From Candidatus Saccharimonadota bacterium (lineage in GTDB: Bacteria > Patescibacteriota > Saccharimonadia > Saccharimonadales > Saccharimonadaceae), in contig CAJPQG010000004.1 in the NCBI GenBank assembly GCA_905372785.1, forward strand, positions 18,486 through 82,485: 64,000 nt of DNA, read 5' to 3'. The notes beneath the pieces were generated by a model. It ran no database searches. It had not been told where the DNA came from and saw only the letters and a list, made by a program, of their open reading frames with translations. How positions within the stretch are numbered: the stretch's first letter is position 1; each line of letters opens with the position of its first letter. The translations under genes were made by a program, and so were the position numbers. Shown here in pieces: positions 9,388 through 18,729 of the stretch.

Positions 9388-9843
9388 ATGAAAGAGACAT
9401 TTCAAATTACCCCAGAAGGTAAGGCGGAGCTGGAAAAAGAAGTTGAACAGCTGAAGGGTCGCCGCGGCGAAATCGCCGAGAAGATTGCTGAGGCACGTGA
9501 CTTTGGTGATCTTTCAGAGAATGCCGAATACGACGCTGCACGTGAAGAGCAGGGGATTGTGGAGACTCGCATCGCCGAGATTGAGAATATTTTGCAAAAC
9601 GCACAGATTATTAAAACGACCGGGGCAAACGAAGTGCACCTTGGTAGTCGCGTTACTCTTGAGGCAAATGGCAAGCAGGTAACATATACGCTCGTGGGGC
9701 CAGTTGAGGCAGACCCGCTGAGTGGTAAGATTAGCAATGAGTCGCCAATCGGTAAGGTGATTCTTGGCAAACGAATTGGTGATACGGCGACAATTACCAC
9801 ACCAAAAGGTGAACTCACCTATACGATTACCGAACTGCAGTAA
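9388..9843 (+). CDS. greA: Transcription elongation factor GreA
   Basis: GreA rescues backtracked RNA polymerase by stimulating transcript cleavage through its secondary channel. At 151 aa it shows the N-terminal coiled coil with the tip signature RDFGDLSENAEYDAA (the acidic D/E pair that coordinates magnesium) and the C-terminal FKBP-like domain with SPIGKVILGKRIGD. Start ATG 9388 follows AAGAGGAG. It has its own promoter and lies upstream of lysS. Confidence 0.95.
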   Translation: MKETFQITPEGKAELEKEVEQLKGRRGEIAEKIAEARDFGDLSENAEYDAAREEQGIVETRIAEIENILQNAQIIKTTGANEVHLGSRVTLEANGKQVTYTLVGPVEADPLSGKISNESPIGKVILGKRIGDTATITTPKGELTYTITELQ

Positions 9844-9849
9844 GTAGCA

Positions 9850-9867
9850 GGCGCAGGTTGTTGCGCC
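9850..9867 (+). other. Short hairpin between greA and lysS
   Basis: GGCGCA (9850-9855) and TGCGCC (9862-9867) form a 6-bp stem with a 6-nt loop. No T tract follows, so it is probably a weak terminator or processing element and not a full terminator. Confidence 0.4.
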
Positions 9868-9895
9868 GGAAGAGAAACATACAGACAGGAGAACT

Positions 9896-11404
9896 ATGGC
9901 AACACTACAAGATTACCGCGCTGAGCGGCTACGTAAACTAGAAGAGCTGAAGCAGCTTGGCATCACGCCGTACCCGGCCAAGGCGCAGCGTACGCATACG
10001 GTTCAAACTATTGTTGATCAGTTTGAGGCGCTAGAAGGTAGTCAGGTGACGGTGACAGGGCGTATTACCGCCATTCGGAAGTTTGGCAAGTTAGCCTTTA
10101 TTGTGGTGAAAGATAGTTCTGCTGCAGTGCAACTATTTTTGCGCAGCGGCCAGGTAGCACCGCTTGATGCGCCGCAAGGCGTGCTTGGTATGAGTGAGCT
10201 AGGGCTGCTCGATACAGGCGATTTTATTGAAGCAACTGGCAAGGTGATTCGCACGAAAACTGGCGAGAAGTCGGTTGAGGTGCAGCAGCTACGCCTGCTT
10301 ACTAAGGCGCTTCGTCCCATGCCAGCGGAGCTTACCAACAAAGAAGAGCGTTTCCGCCGCCGCTACGTAGATATGAACGTTAACCCAGATGTGCGTGAGC
10401 GGTTTATTCGCCGAAGTAAGTTTTGGCAGGCGACGCGGCAATTTTTGCTAGATCAGGGCTTTATAGAAATTAACAACACAGTGCTTGAAACCACAACCGG
10501 TGGAGCTGATGCGAACCCGTTTGTGACACATATGGATGCGCTTGACCAAGAGTTTTATTTGCGAATTGCGCAAGAGCTGCCGCAGAAACGGCTTTTGGTA
10601 GCAGGGTTTGAGAAGGTTTTTGATATTGGGCCACGCTTCCGTAATGAAAATTACACCGATGAGCATTTGCCAGAACACAACGCTATGGAGTGGTATTGGG
10701 CATATGCGAACTGGGAAGACGGCATGGAGCTGACTGAGCGCATGTTCCGAGCGATTGTCGATGCAACCTGGGGCACGCGCCAGTTTACCTTGGCAAATGG
10801 GCAAACTGTTGACTTTGGCTCAGACGACACCCACTTTGAGCGGATTAGTTTTGTGGATGTGATTCAGCAGCAGTATGGATTAGATGTGTTTACCGCTTCA
10901 ATTGAAGAAATTGCGGCGCAATTGCAGGCACATGGGCTAGAGGTTGAAAAGGCAGATAGCCGTGTACGCAGCCTCGATAAGCTGTGGAAGCACTACCGTA
11001 AAACTATCGCGGGGCCAGTCTTTTTGGTGGATATTCCAACCTTTATGCAGCCACTAGCCAAGGTGCAGCAGGCTGATCCACGGCTTAGTGAGCAGTTTAA
11101 TCTGGTGTTTGGCGGCAGTGAAATGTGCAAGGCTTACTCGGAGCTGAACGACCCAATAGATCAATACCAGCGCTTCTTAGAACAGCAGGCGATGCGCGAT
11201 AGTGGCGATGATGAAGCGCAGATGATGGACATCGATTACGTTGAGGCACTGGAATATGGTATGCCGCCGGCGTGTGGGCTAGGCTTTAGCGAGCGCGTTT
11301 TTTGGTCGCTCGAGGGTATCACCGCCCGAGAAGGTATTCCATTCCCGCAGCTGCGCACGCAGGTGGATGAAACCACACGGGCTATCTACCCGGAACTGCC
11401 ATAA
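9896..11404 (+). CDS. lysS: Lysyl-tRNA synthetase, class II
   Basis: Charges tRNA-Lys. The N-terminal OB-fold anticodon domain (VTVTGRITAIRKFGKLAFIVVKD) precedes a class II core. Motif 2 is RFRNENYTDEHLPEHN (near residue 248) and motif 3 is GLGFSERV close to the C-terminus. Motif 3 departs from the common GLGIGIDR form but keeps the arginine. Length 502 aa is typical. The start follows a good CAGGAG. Confidence 0.92.
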   Translation: MATLQDYRAERLRKLEELKQLGITPYPAKAQRTHTVQTIVDQFEALEGSQVTVTGRITAIRKFGKLAFIVVKDSSAAVQLFLRSGQVAPLDAPQGVLGMSELGLLDTGDFIEATGKVIRTKTGEKSVEVQQLRLLTKALRPMPAELTNKEERFRRRYVDMNVNPDVRERFIRRSKFWQATRQFLLDQGFIEINNTVLETTTGGADANPFVTHMDALDQEFYLRIAQELPQKRLLVAGFEKVFDIGPRFRNENYTDEHLPEHNAMEWYWAYANWEDGMELTERMFRAIVDATWGTRQFTLANGQTVDFGSDDTHFERISFVDVIQQQYGLDVFTASIEEIAAQLQAHGLEVEKADSRVRSLDKLWKHYRKTIAGPVFLVDIPTFMQPLAKVQQADPRLSEQFNLVFGGSEMCKAYSELNDPIDQYQRFLEQQAMRDSGDDEAQMMDIDYVEALEYGMPPACGLGFSERVFWSLEGITAREGIPFPQLRTQVDETTRAIYPELP

Positions 11405-11460
11405 GCACAAATAGTGTCGTAACACGTATTTATTAAACATAACCACAGGAGAATCATGTC

Positions 11461-12291
11461 ATGCATTGGCTGCACGCCGCCTTTATCGGTATTGTAGAAG
11501 GAATTACCGAATTTTTACCAGTATCAAGCACCGCTCATATTACGGTTCTTGAGCAATTATTTAACTACAAAATCGATGATCCGAGCGTGACCGCGTTTAC
11601 TGCAGTTGTGCAGATGGGTGCTATTTTGGCGGCAATTCTATATTTCCGCAAGGATATTGTGCGCATTGGTTCGGCGTGGTTCAAAGGCATTACGAGCGGT
11701 AAAAAACGTAGCCGTGATTATAAATTTGGTTGGGCTATCATCATTGGGTCGCTGCCAATTGTGATAGTGGGACTACTGCTAAAAGATGTTGTTGAGCAGG
11801 TTACACGCAATATGTGGTGGCTGATCGGTGGTATGTTAGTATTCTCTTTGGTAATGTGGGTGGCAGACCGCATCGCAACGGGCCGCCGCGGCGAACACAG
11901 TGTAACCACAAAAGATATGCTGATTATCGGTGCCGTGCAGGTGCTGTCGTTAGTTCCTGGTGTCTCTCGTTCGGGTGCTACAACGGCGAGTGGACTATTA
12001 CAAGGGTTTGATCGAGTGACGGTTACCAAGTTATCATTTTTCCTAGGTATTCCAGCCCTGTTTGGTGCTGGACTGCTCGAAACAGCCAGCCACTATAAAG
12101 ATATTGCACACGGCGTGGGCTGGGGTTCAACTATATTTGCAACGATTGTTTCGTTTATCGTTGGTTACCTAGCGATCGATTGGTTATTAAAATTCGTGGC
12201 TCGGCACAGCTTCTCGCTGTTTATCTGGTATCGCATTGTCTTTGCGATTGGCCTCGTGCTGCTTCTGGCAATTGGCGCCATTAAGGCTTAA
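11461..12291 (+). CDS. uppP: Undecaprenyl-diphosphatase (BacA/UppP)
   Basis: Recycles the lipid carrier for peptidoglycan by dephosphorylating undecaprenyl diphosphate; this class underlies bacitracin tolerance. The two family motifs are present: GIVEGITEFLPVSSTAH at the N-terminus and PGVSRSGATTASGLL in the middle, within about eight membrane helices and 276 aa. AGGAG precedes the ATG. It follows lysS by 56 nt and is ended by an inverted repeat. Confidence 0.94.
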   Translation: MHWLHAAFIGIVEGITEFLPVSSTAHITVLEQLFNYKIDDPSVTAFTAVVQMGAILAAILYFRKDIVRIGSAWFKGITSGKKRSRDYKFGWAIIIGSLPIVIVGLLLKDVVEQVTRNMWWLIGGMLVFSLVMWVADRIATGRRGEHSVTTKDMLIIGAVQVLSLVPGVSRSGATTASGLLQGFDRVTVTKLSFFLGIPALFGAGLLETASHYKDIAHGVGWGSTIFATIVSFIVGYLAIDWLLKFVARHSFSLFIWYRIVFAIGLVLLLAIGAIKA

Positions 12292-12303
12292 ATCTAAGTA
12301 ATT

Positions 12304-12336
12304 TGTCCACACATGGCTACGGCTGCTGTGTGGACA
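12304..12336 (+). terminator. 10-bp inverted repeat after uppP
   Basis: TGTCCACACA (12304-12313) and TGTGTGGACA (12327-12336) are perfectly complementary with a 13-nt loop. Only an imperfect T-rich stretch (TTGCGTTTT) follows. It may be a terminator, or an operator because it abuts the next promoter. Confidence 0.55.
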
Positions 12337-12365
12337 TTGCGTTTTACACGCAGATACGGTATACT
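12337..12365 (+). promoter_or_regulatory. Promoter of the ABC transporter pair
   Basis: TTGCGT (12337-12342), a 17-bp spacer and TATACT (12360-12365). The inverted repeat 12304-12336 directly abuts the -35 box. Confidence 0.6.
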
Positions 12366-12411
12366 ATGTGTAATACAAAGTAGTTGGCAATAGAATAGAT
12401 AAGGAGATCTA

Positions 12412-13113
12412 ATGATTGAAGTAGCCAATATCGCTAAAGTCTATGGCCGCAAGGAGAATGCATTCCGTGCCCTTAAGGGTGTGAGCGTAAAGCTTCCGCA
12501 AGGTAAGACGATCGCTATCGTTGGTAAGTCTGGTTCAGGTAAATCAACGTTGATGCACATCATGAGTGGCCTTGACCGACCAACTAGTGGTGACGTGCTT
12601 ATCGAAGGCCGCAGTATTTTTAAGCAAAAACAAAAACAAATCGATGCCTTTCGTTCAAAGTATATTAGCTTTATTTTTCAGAGTTTTTTTGTGCAAGGGC
12701 GAGAAACTTGTTATGACAACGTCGCACTGCCGCTAGAGATTGCTGGGGTGCCAAAGCGTCAGCGTAAGGCATTGGTGCAGACTGCGTTAGAGGCGGTGGA
12801 GTTGGGCCAAAAGATTAGCTCACGAGCCAAAGACTTATCGGGTGGCCAAAAGCAGCGGCTTGCAGTAGCCAGGGCAATTGTGAACAGCCCGAAGATTTTA
12901 TTTGCTGATGAGCCAACCGGAAACCTCGATTCAGCAACAGGCGAAAAAGTTGAACAGCTGCTGTTTGGCTATGTTAAGGAAACCGGAGCAACACTTATCG
13001 TTGTGACACACGACCCAGATTTGGCCGCTAAGTGTGATATTAATATCCACATTGCCGATGGTGCTATTACAAAAATTGAAGGGTTAGATAAGCCAAGTAA
13101 GGAGGCGCTATAA
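12412..13113 (+). CDS. ABC transporter ATP-binding protein, MacB/LolD type
   Basis: The 233-aa nucleotide-binding subunit has Walker A GKSGSGKST, signature LSGGQKQRLAVARA and Walker [14 protein letters not shown]. This subgroup pairs with FtsX/MacB-fold permeases that move lipoproteins, peptides or drugs, or transmit force across the envelope. AAGGAG precedes the ATG. Its stop shares one base with the start of the permease gene, indicating translational coupling. The substrate is unknown. Confidence 0.9.
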   Translation: MIEVANIAKVYGRKENAFRALKGVSVKLPQGKTIAIVGKSGSGKSTLMHIMSGLDRPTSGDVLIEGRSIFKQKQKQIDAFRSKYISFIFQSFFVQGRETCYDNVALPLEIAGVPKRQRKALVQTALEAVELGQKISSRAKDLSGGQKQRLAVARAIVNSPKILFADEPTGNLDSATGEKVEQLLFGYVKETGATLIVVTHDPDLAAKCDINIHIADGAITKIEGLDKPSKEAL

Positions 13114-14468
13114 TGAAACGGTTTGATCTTTTGCGTCGTGCATATCGCAGTCTTAGCCAGGCTAAAATTCGTACGTTATTAACAAGTCTGGCGATTGGTG
13201 TTGGTGCATTTACCTTGGCGCTGAGTTTGGCTGCTGGCGAAGGTGCGCGCCTATATACCGAAAAGTTATTTAAGAACAATATCGACCCTAATGCGGTGAT
13301 GATTATGAAAAATAAAGGTGCTGCTCAAGGGGGCGCCTCAGCACCGCTGGAAGAATACAAAGAAGAGGATAGCTCAGTTGGAACAAATACAGGGCGTATG
13401 GCGCTACTCAGCAATACCGATATTGCAAAACTGCGTGAGCGTTCGGATATAAAAAATATTGTGCCAATGTACAATGTGAATCCAAAGTATGTTAGCTTCG
13501 AGGGTTCTAATAAGAAGTACACCACTGGTCTTACGTATTACAACAATACGATAAAAACTACTACATCAGCCGGTTCATTACCAGAATTGGGCCAAAATAT
13601 TGCAGATAATGAGGCAATTTTGCCTGAAGATTTTTTGGCAACATTAGGCTGGAATCCAGAGCAGGCTATTGGCAAGAAAATTACAATTACCCTAAACAAA
13701 GAAGGCGCTCGCCCAAGTAGTGAAGAGATTACTAAGGCAATGCTAACCGGAGGTGAGGCCGCACTGAAGAAACTGATGGGTGGCAGCACACAAGACATTA
13801 CCGTAACGGTTCGGGCAGTGTCAAAGAAGAACAAGCTCAGTGGTGTTTCGGTTAATAACGTGGTTGTTTCACCTGGCCTATTAGAGAAGGCTAATGCTAT
13901 TGTGCATGGCAGTGGAGATGCCAATCGTGGCGGTGTTGTCTATGCAATCGCAATCGCAACAGGGTCTCCAGAAGAAGCGAAGAAATCTCTGGAAAAAGCT
14001 GGCTTTAGTGTTTCAACAGCTAAAGAGCAACAGTCGATGATCTTTCAGTTTGTGAATATCTTGCAAATGGTCGTTGGTGGCTTTGCTGCACTAGCCTTGA
14101 TTGCGAGCGTGTTTGGTATCATTAACACCCAGTATATCAGCGTGCTAGAACGCACTGGCCAGATTGGCCTCATGAAGGCACTTGGTATGCGACGCCGTGA
14201 TGTGGCACGACTCTTCCGCTATGAGGCTGCGTGGATTGGCTTCCTAGGTAGCGTGATAGGTGTTGGTGTCGCACTACTTGCCGGTTGGGCACTTAACCCA
14301 GTGATTGCTAAAGCACTTGATCTAGATGATCATCAGTTGTTGCAATTTGTGCCATGGCAAATTGCGGTAATGGTTGCTGCATTGGTCGTGATCGCAGTTG
14401 TTGCCGGCTTCTTCCCAAGCCGCAAGGCTTCGAAGCTTGATCCAATCGAAGCACTGCGCACAGAATAG
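13113..14468 (+). CDS. ABC transporter permease, MacB/FtsX fold
   Basis: A 451-aa permease with one N-terminal membrane helix (IRTLLTSLAIGVGAFTLAL), an extracytoplasmic MacB-type domain of roughly 270 residues, and three C-terminal helices forming the FtsX domain (the IASVFGIINTQYISVLERTG region and after). The periplasmic part is rich in Lys, Asn and Ser. It is coupled to the preceding ATPase. In a one-membrane or thin-walled host it most plausibly acts as a mechanotransmitter or exporter; this is inferred from the family only. Confidence 0.88.
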   Translation: MKRFDLLRRAYRSLSQAKIRTLLTSLAIGVGAFTLALSLAAGEGARLYTEKLFKNNIDPNAVMIMKNKGAAQGGASAPLEEYKEEDSSVGTNTGRMALLSNTDIAKLRERSDIKNIVPMYNVNPKYVSFEGSNKKYTTGLTYYNNTIKTTTSAGSLPELGQNIADNEAILPEDFLATLGWNPEQAIGKKITITLNKEGARPSSEEITKAMLTGGEAALKKLMGGSTQDITVTVRAVSKKNKLSGVSVNNVVVSPGLLEKANAIVHGSGDANRGGVVYAIAIATGSPEEAKKSLEKAGFSVSTAKEQQSMIFQFVNILQMVVGGFAALALIASVFGIINTQYISVLERTGQIGLMKALGMRRRDVARLFRYEAAWIGFLGSVIGVGVALLAGWALNPVIAKALDLDDHQLLQFVPWQIAVMVAALVVIAVVAGFFPSRKASKLDPIEALRTE

Positions 14469-14488
14469 TTATATATTAGCTGCTGATA

Positions 14489-14517
14489 AGAAACCCTCAC
14501 TACCAGGGGGTTTCTTT
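14489..14517 (+). terminator. Terminator of the ABC operon
   Basis: AGAAACCC and GGGTTTCT arms (8 bp) enclose a short loop and are followed by TTG, a moderate intrinsic terminator between the permease and serS. Confidence 0.7.
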
Positions 14518-14558
14518 GCGCTTTGGTGGGGCGGCAGCCGTCTGGTTTGCCTAGGGTG

Positions 14559-14567
14559 TGCTATAAT
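14559..14567 (+). promoter_or_regulatory. Extended -10 promoter of serS, leaderless placement
   Basis: TGC-TATAAT (hexamer 14562-14567) lies six nucleotides before the serS ATG at 14574. Transcription should begin at or beside the A of the start codon. No good -35 is visible. Confidence 0.65.
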
Positions 14568-14573
14568 AACCCC

Positions 14574-15824
14574 ATGTTAGATATCCGATACATCACAAAC
14601 AATGTTGAGAAAGTAAAACAATCTGCCAAAGAAAAAGGATACCACGTTGATATTGATCGACTGCTTGAGCTGGACGTGCAGCGTCGACAGAAGATGACTG
14701 CTGCTGATGAGCTGCGAGAGCGGCGTAATCGCCATGCCAGCGCCATGAAGGGCGGTCGCCCGAGCCCAGAGCTTATTGCTGAGGGTCGTGCTATTAAAGA
14801 ACAAGTGGCTACCGCTGAGGCTGAGCTAGCCGAGGTACTAGAGGAATATAACGCCCTGCTTGCGCAGGTGCCGAATATCATTTTTGATGATGTGCCACTT
14901 GGCGGTGAAGAGGACAGTGTGGAGCTAGAGCGGGTGGGTGCCACCGACCAACATCCGGCTGCTAAAGACCACCTTACCTATGCACAGGAGCGAGATTGGG
15001 TTGATTTTGCCCGTGGCGCGAAGGTAGCAGGTGCGAAGTTTTATTACCTAAAGGGCGACCTAGCCTTGCTAGAGCAGGCGCTAACGCAGTATGCGATTAC
15101 GTTTTTGGTGCAAAAAGGGTTCCAGTTTATGACGGTGCCACATATGGTCAATCAGCGCACCATGGTGGGCACTGGCTTTGCACCACGCACAAGCGATCAG
15201 AGCGATGAATATGCAATTGAGGGTGAAGATTTATCATTGATTGCGACGGCAGAAATTCCGCTAACGGGATATCATGCAGATGAGATTCTCGATGAAGATG
15301 CGTTGCCGCTGTTTTATGCAGGGCTTAGCCCGTGCTATCGCCGTGAAGCTGGTGCGGCTGGCAAGCACACTCGTGGGCTATTTCGCGTGCACCAATTCAA
15401 CAAGGTGGAAATGTACGCCTATACACTACCAGAGCAAAGCCAGGCCGTCCACGAACAGCTACTGGCGTATGAAAAAGAGCTATGGGACAGTTTGGGCGTG
15501 AGCTACCGGGTAATTAATATTGCAGCCGGTGACCTCGGGGCGCCTGCCGCAAAGAAGTATGATATTGAGTACTGGTCACCAGTGGATGGAGCTTTCCGTG
15601 AGCTAACCAGTTGTAGTAACTGCACCGATTTCCAGACTCAGAACCTAAATATTCGGGTTCGTCGCCGCGATGGTAGTATTGAGCCGGTTCATTCGTTAAA
15701 TGGTACTGCAGTTAGCCTAGCTCGAGCTTTGGTCGTGGTGCTCGAGTCATTCCAACAACCAGACGGCAGTATTCGGGTGCCAGAGGTGCTGGTGCCATAT
15801 CTGCAGGGCCGTAGCACGCTTTAG
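14574..15824 (+). CDS. serS: Seryl-tRNA synthetase
   Basis: Charges tRNA-Ser. An N-terminal coiled-coil arm (about residues 25-105) binds the long variable arm of the tRNA. The class II core has motif 2 around LSPCYRREAGAAGKHTRGL and motif 3 NGTAVSLARALVVVLE. I take ATG 14574 (MLDIRYITNN, 416 aa), which matches the usual SerRS start. Upstream in-frame codons would lie across the promoter -10. The mRNA is predicted to be leaderless. Confidence 0.94.
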   Translation: MLDIRYITNNVEKVKQSAKEKGYHVDIDRLLELDVQRRQKMTAADELRERRNRHASAMKGGRPSPELIAEGRAIKEQVATAEAELAEVLEEYNALLAQVPNIIFDDVPLGGEEDSVELERVGATDQHPAAKDHLTYAQERDWVDFARGAKVAGAKFYYLKGDLALLEQALTQYAITFLVQKGFQFMTVPHMVNQRTMVGTGFAPRTSDQSDEYAIEGEDLSLIATAEIPLTGYHADEILDEDALPLFYAGLSPCYRREAGAAGKHTRGLFRVHQFNKVEMYAYTLPEQSQAVHEQLLAYEKELWDSLGVSYRVINIAAGDLGAPAAKKYDIEYWSPVDGAFRELTSCSNCTDFQTQNLNIRVRRRDGSIEPVHSLNGTAVSLARALVVVLESFQQPDGSIRVPEVLVPYLQGRSTL

Positions 15825-15846
15825 CGTGGCTCTGGCTCAGCAACGC

Positions 15847-15898
15847 GCAACCCGTGGGAGTATACGAGGTGCCACGCGCTGGTGCGGGGTTTTATTTT
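15847..15898 (+). terminator. Probable terminator of serS
   Basis: An imperfect hairpin pairs AACCC (15849-15853) with GGGGTT near 15886-15892, followed by TTTATTTT. Several mismatches make the exact fold uncertain. Confidence 0.4.
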
Positions 15899-15918
15899 AC
15901 CGGTAAAAACAGTATACT
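15891..15918 (+). promoter_or_regulatory. Promoter of secA
   Basis: TTTATT (15891-15896), a 16-bp spacer and TATACT (15913-15918). This leaves a leader of about 55 nt with a GAGGGA ribosome-binding site. Confidence 0.5.
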
Positions 15919-15979
15919 ATAGGGTAGCTATTTGATATTTGAAATAACTCTAAACGAACATAAGATAAGCGAGGGAACA

Positions 15980-18607
15980 ATGGTTAGTCGGCAAAAGGCC
16001 TTATCGAAAGTATTTGGCGACCCACAGAAGAAATTAATTAACAAGCTACAAAAACGCGTTGATGTCATTAACGGTTTAGCAGAAAAATACGCTGCAATGA
16101 GCGATGATGAACTACGCCAGCAAACGACGGTGCTCAAAAAACGTCTTGAAGACAAGAAAGAGTCGCTTGACACTATTTTAAGCGATGCGTTTGCCGTGTG
16201 TCGTGAGGCCAGCGTGCGAGTGCTTGGTATGCGCCATTTTGATGTGCAGCTGATGGGTGGCATGGTACTACACGATGGCAATATCGCCGAGATGAAAACC
16301 GGTGAAGGTAAAACGCTGGTGGCAACGCTGCCGGTGTATTTAAACGCTTTGGCGGGCAAGGGTGTGCACGTGGTGACCGTGAACGATTACCTAGCACAAC
16401 GTGATGCCGGCTGGATGGGAGAACTATACAACTTCCTGGGGCTCAGCACCGGTGTGATTATTGCGGATGCATCATATGTTTGGGAAGAGGGCTATAACAA
16501 CGAAGCGCATGATGATGTACGTATGCGTCCGCTTCGGCCAGCTACCCGTAAGGAAGCCTATAATGCTGACATTACCTATGGTACGAACAACGAATTTGGG
16601 TTTGATTACCTGCGCGACAACATGGAGAGCGATGTCGAAGATTTGCGCCAGCGTGAACTGTTTTTTGCTATTGTGGATGAGGTGGACTCAATTTTAATCG
16701 ACGAAGCCCGAACGCCGCTGATTATTTCGGCGCCAGCCAGTGAAAACCCAGAGAGCTATTTGCAGTTTGCCAAGATTGCAGGCAAGCTTGAGAGTAGTGA
16801 TTATATTTTTGATGAGAAGCGGCGCAGCGTTGCACTCACCGATAGTGGCACCGAAAAAGTGCAGAAGATGCTTGGCATCTCAAACTTGTACACCCCAGAC
16901 CACGTGCGTGCGGTGTACCACATCGAGCAGGCGCTGAAGGCAGAGGTGGTGTTTAAGCGCGATAAAGATTATGTTGTAACAAATGATGGCGAAGTAATCA
17001 TTGTGGACGAACACACTGGCCGTTTGATGCAGGGCCGCCGCTATAGCGAAGGGTTGCACCAGGCGATTGAGGCTAAGGAAGGTGTGCCGATTTTGCAAGA
17101 AAGCCGCACGCTCGCGACTATTTCGTTCCAGAATTTCTTCCGCCTGTATGAAAAGTTGAGTGGCATGACCGGTACGGCCTTTACTGAAGCGGAAGAGTTC
17201 CAGCAGGTGTACAGCCTGGATGTGGTGCAGGTGCCGTCGAACAAGCCCCTAGCCCGTAAAGACCACCAAGATTTGATTTTCAAGACAGAAAAAGGCAAGT
17301 ATAAGGCCATTGCTGAAGCGATCAAGAAGTATCACGCCGAAGGGCGACCAGTGCTCGTGGGCTCGGGCTCGATTGTGAAGAACGAAAAGATTGCTAATTA
17401 CCTCGATAAGGCGGGTATAAAATATGAACTGCTGAACGCAAAGAACAATGAGCGTGAGGCGGCTATTGTTGAAAAGGCAGGCCAGAAGGGTGCAGTTACC
17501 TTGGCAACGAACATCGCTGGTCGTGGTACCGACATTAAGCTGGGCGAAGGCGTGAAGGAACTTGGTGGCTTGGTGGTGATTGGCTCAGAGCGGCATGAGT
17601 CGCGTCGTATCGATAACCAGCTGCGTGGTCGTGGTGGCCGTCAGGGCGATCCTGGCGAGACCCAGTTCTATATCTCAACTGAAGACGATTTGATGCGTAT
17701 TTTCCAAGGTGAGCGTATTAGTGCTATCTTGGACCGATTGGGCGTTGATGAGAATACACCAATTCAAAACGGTGCGGTGTCGCGCACACTAGAGGCAGCT
17801 CAGGCTCGCGTTGAGGGGTATCACTACGATTCGCGTAAGCAAGTGGTTCAATACGACAACGTGATTAACCGTCACCGCCGGGCAACATACTCGATGCGCC
17901 AGAAGATTTTGCACGGTGATAATATCGCCCCTGAAATCCACCGTTTGATGCGGGCGAAAGCATCAGATTTGGCTGCACTGCCAGCAAAGAAGAATGCTCA
18001 TTTTGCTGATGACTTTGCTTTCCTCGACCTTGGTAGCAAGAAGTTGACCGCAATTGGTAACGAGAAGAATGATAAGAAACGCTATCAAATGACGCTGAAG
18101 GAAATGGAAAAAGCTTACGAGGCAAAGCGCGAGGAGCTTGGCGAGGAGAACCTGCACAATGTAGAGCGTGAAGTGTACATGACTGTGTTGGATGAGCTGT
18201 GGATGCATCACCTGGAGAATATGCAGCACCTGCGTGATGGTATCGGTTGGCGTAGCGTTGGCCAGCGTGACCCACTGGTGGAATATCGTGCTGAATCGCA
18301 AAAGTTGTTTGAAAGTCTGCAGCAAAATCTCCGTGATGAAGTGCTGCGCATTGTCTTCTCGGTTCGAGCCCAGGACGCAGTTGTTAAGGCCTCGGAAGAT
18401 AATGAGTACGAGACAGAGCTGACTAGGGCGGCTGGTGAACAAAACTCACGTGGCGTTAATGAAATTAGCGGTGGTGAAAAGAACCGCGATGGCGATTTTA
18501 AAAAGACCAAAAAAGCGGCCACTACAGCCGAGAAGAATCACAGCCGCAATGTAGCGCGCAAGAAGAAAAAAGCCCAGCGACAAAACAAGAAAAAAGCTCG
18601 TCGCTAA
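15980..18607 (+). CDS. secA: Preprotein translocase ATPase SecA
   Basis: SecA drives secretory proteins through SecYEG. Walker A KTGEGKT (near residue 105), the DEAD-like DEVDS box (near 232) and the TNIAGRGTDIKLGEGV segment of the second nucleotide-binding fold are intact. The last 50 residues are a Lys/Arg-rich tail (KKAATTAEKNHSRN onward) with no Cys-Cys-His zinc motif, so SecB docking is not expected. The ATG at 15980 follows GAGGGA, giving 875 aa. A TTG 48 nt upstream is less likely. Confidence 0.95.
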   Translation: MVSRQKALSKVFGDPQKKLINKLQKRVDVINGLAEKYAAMSDDELRQQTTVLKKRLEDKKESLDTILSDAFAVCREASVRVLGMRHFDVQLMGGMVLHDGNIAEMKTGEGKTLVATLPVYLNALAGKGVHVVTVNDYLAQRDAGWMGELYNFLGLSTGVIIADASYVWEEGYNNEAHDDVRMRPLRPATRKEAYNADITYGTNNEFGFDYLRDNMESDVEDLRQRELFFAIVDEVDSILIDEARTPLIISAPASENPESYLQFAKIAGKLESSDYIFDEKRRSVALTDSGTEKVQKMLGISNLYTPDHVRAVYHIEQALKAEVVFKRDKDYVVTNDGEVIIVDEHTGRLMQGRRYSEGLHQAIEAKEGVPILQESRTLATISFQNFFRLYEKLSGMTGTAFTEAEEFQQVYSLDVVQVPSNKPLARKDHQDLIFKTEKGKYKAIAEAIKKYHAEGRPVLVGSGSIVKNEKIANYLDKAGIKYELLNAKNNEREAAIVEKAGQKGAVTLATNIAGRGTDIKLGEGVKELGGLVVIGSERHESRRIDNQLRGRGGRQGDPGETQFYISTEDDLMRIFQGERISAILDRLGVDENTPIQNGAVSRTLEAAQARVEGYHYDSRKQVVQYDNVINRHRRATYSMRQKILHGDNIAPEIHRLMRAKASDLAALPAKKNAHFADDFAFLDLGSKKLTAIGNEKNDKKRYQMTLKEMEKAYEAKREELGEENLHNVEREVYMTVLDELWMHHLENMQHLRDGIGWRSVGQRDPLVEYRAESQKLFESLQQNLRDEVLRIVFSVRAQDAVVKASEDNEYETELTRAAGEQNSRGVNEISGGEKNRDGDFKKTKKAATTAEKNHSRNVARKKKKAQRQNKKKARR

Positions 18608-18632
18608 CACGTAATTCTATTTGCTAGTCAGT

Positions 18633-18651
18633 CCCAGGCCTCTTGCCTGGG
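18633..18651 (+). other. Hairpin after secA
   Basis: CCCAGGC (18633-18639) and GCCTGGG (18645-18651) form a perfect 7-bp stem with a 5-nt loop. No T run follows, so termination strength is uncertain. Confidence 0.45.
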
Positions 18652-18729
18652 CAGCCGTCTGGCCTCGTCGCCATAGAAAGGGAGCGGCATAAAAAACAGT
18701 TAACATAAACAGGGGGAAGAGAAGATGAT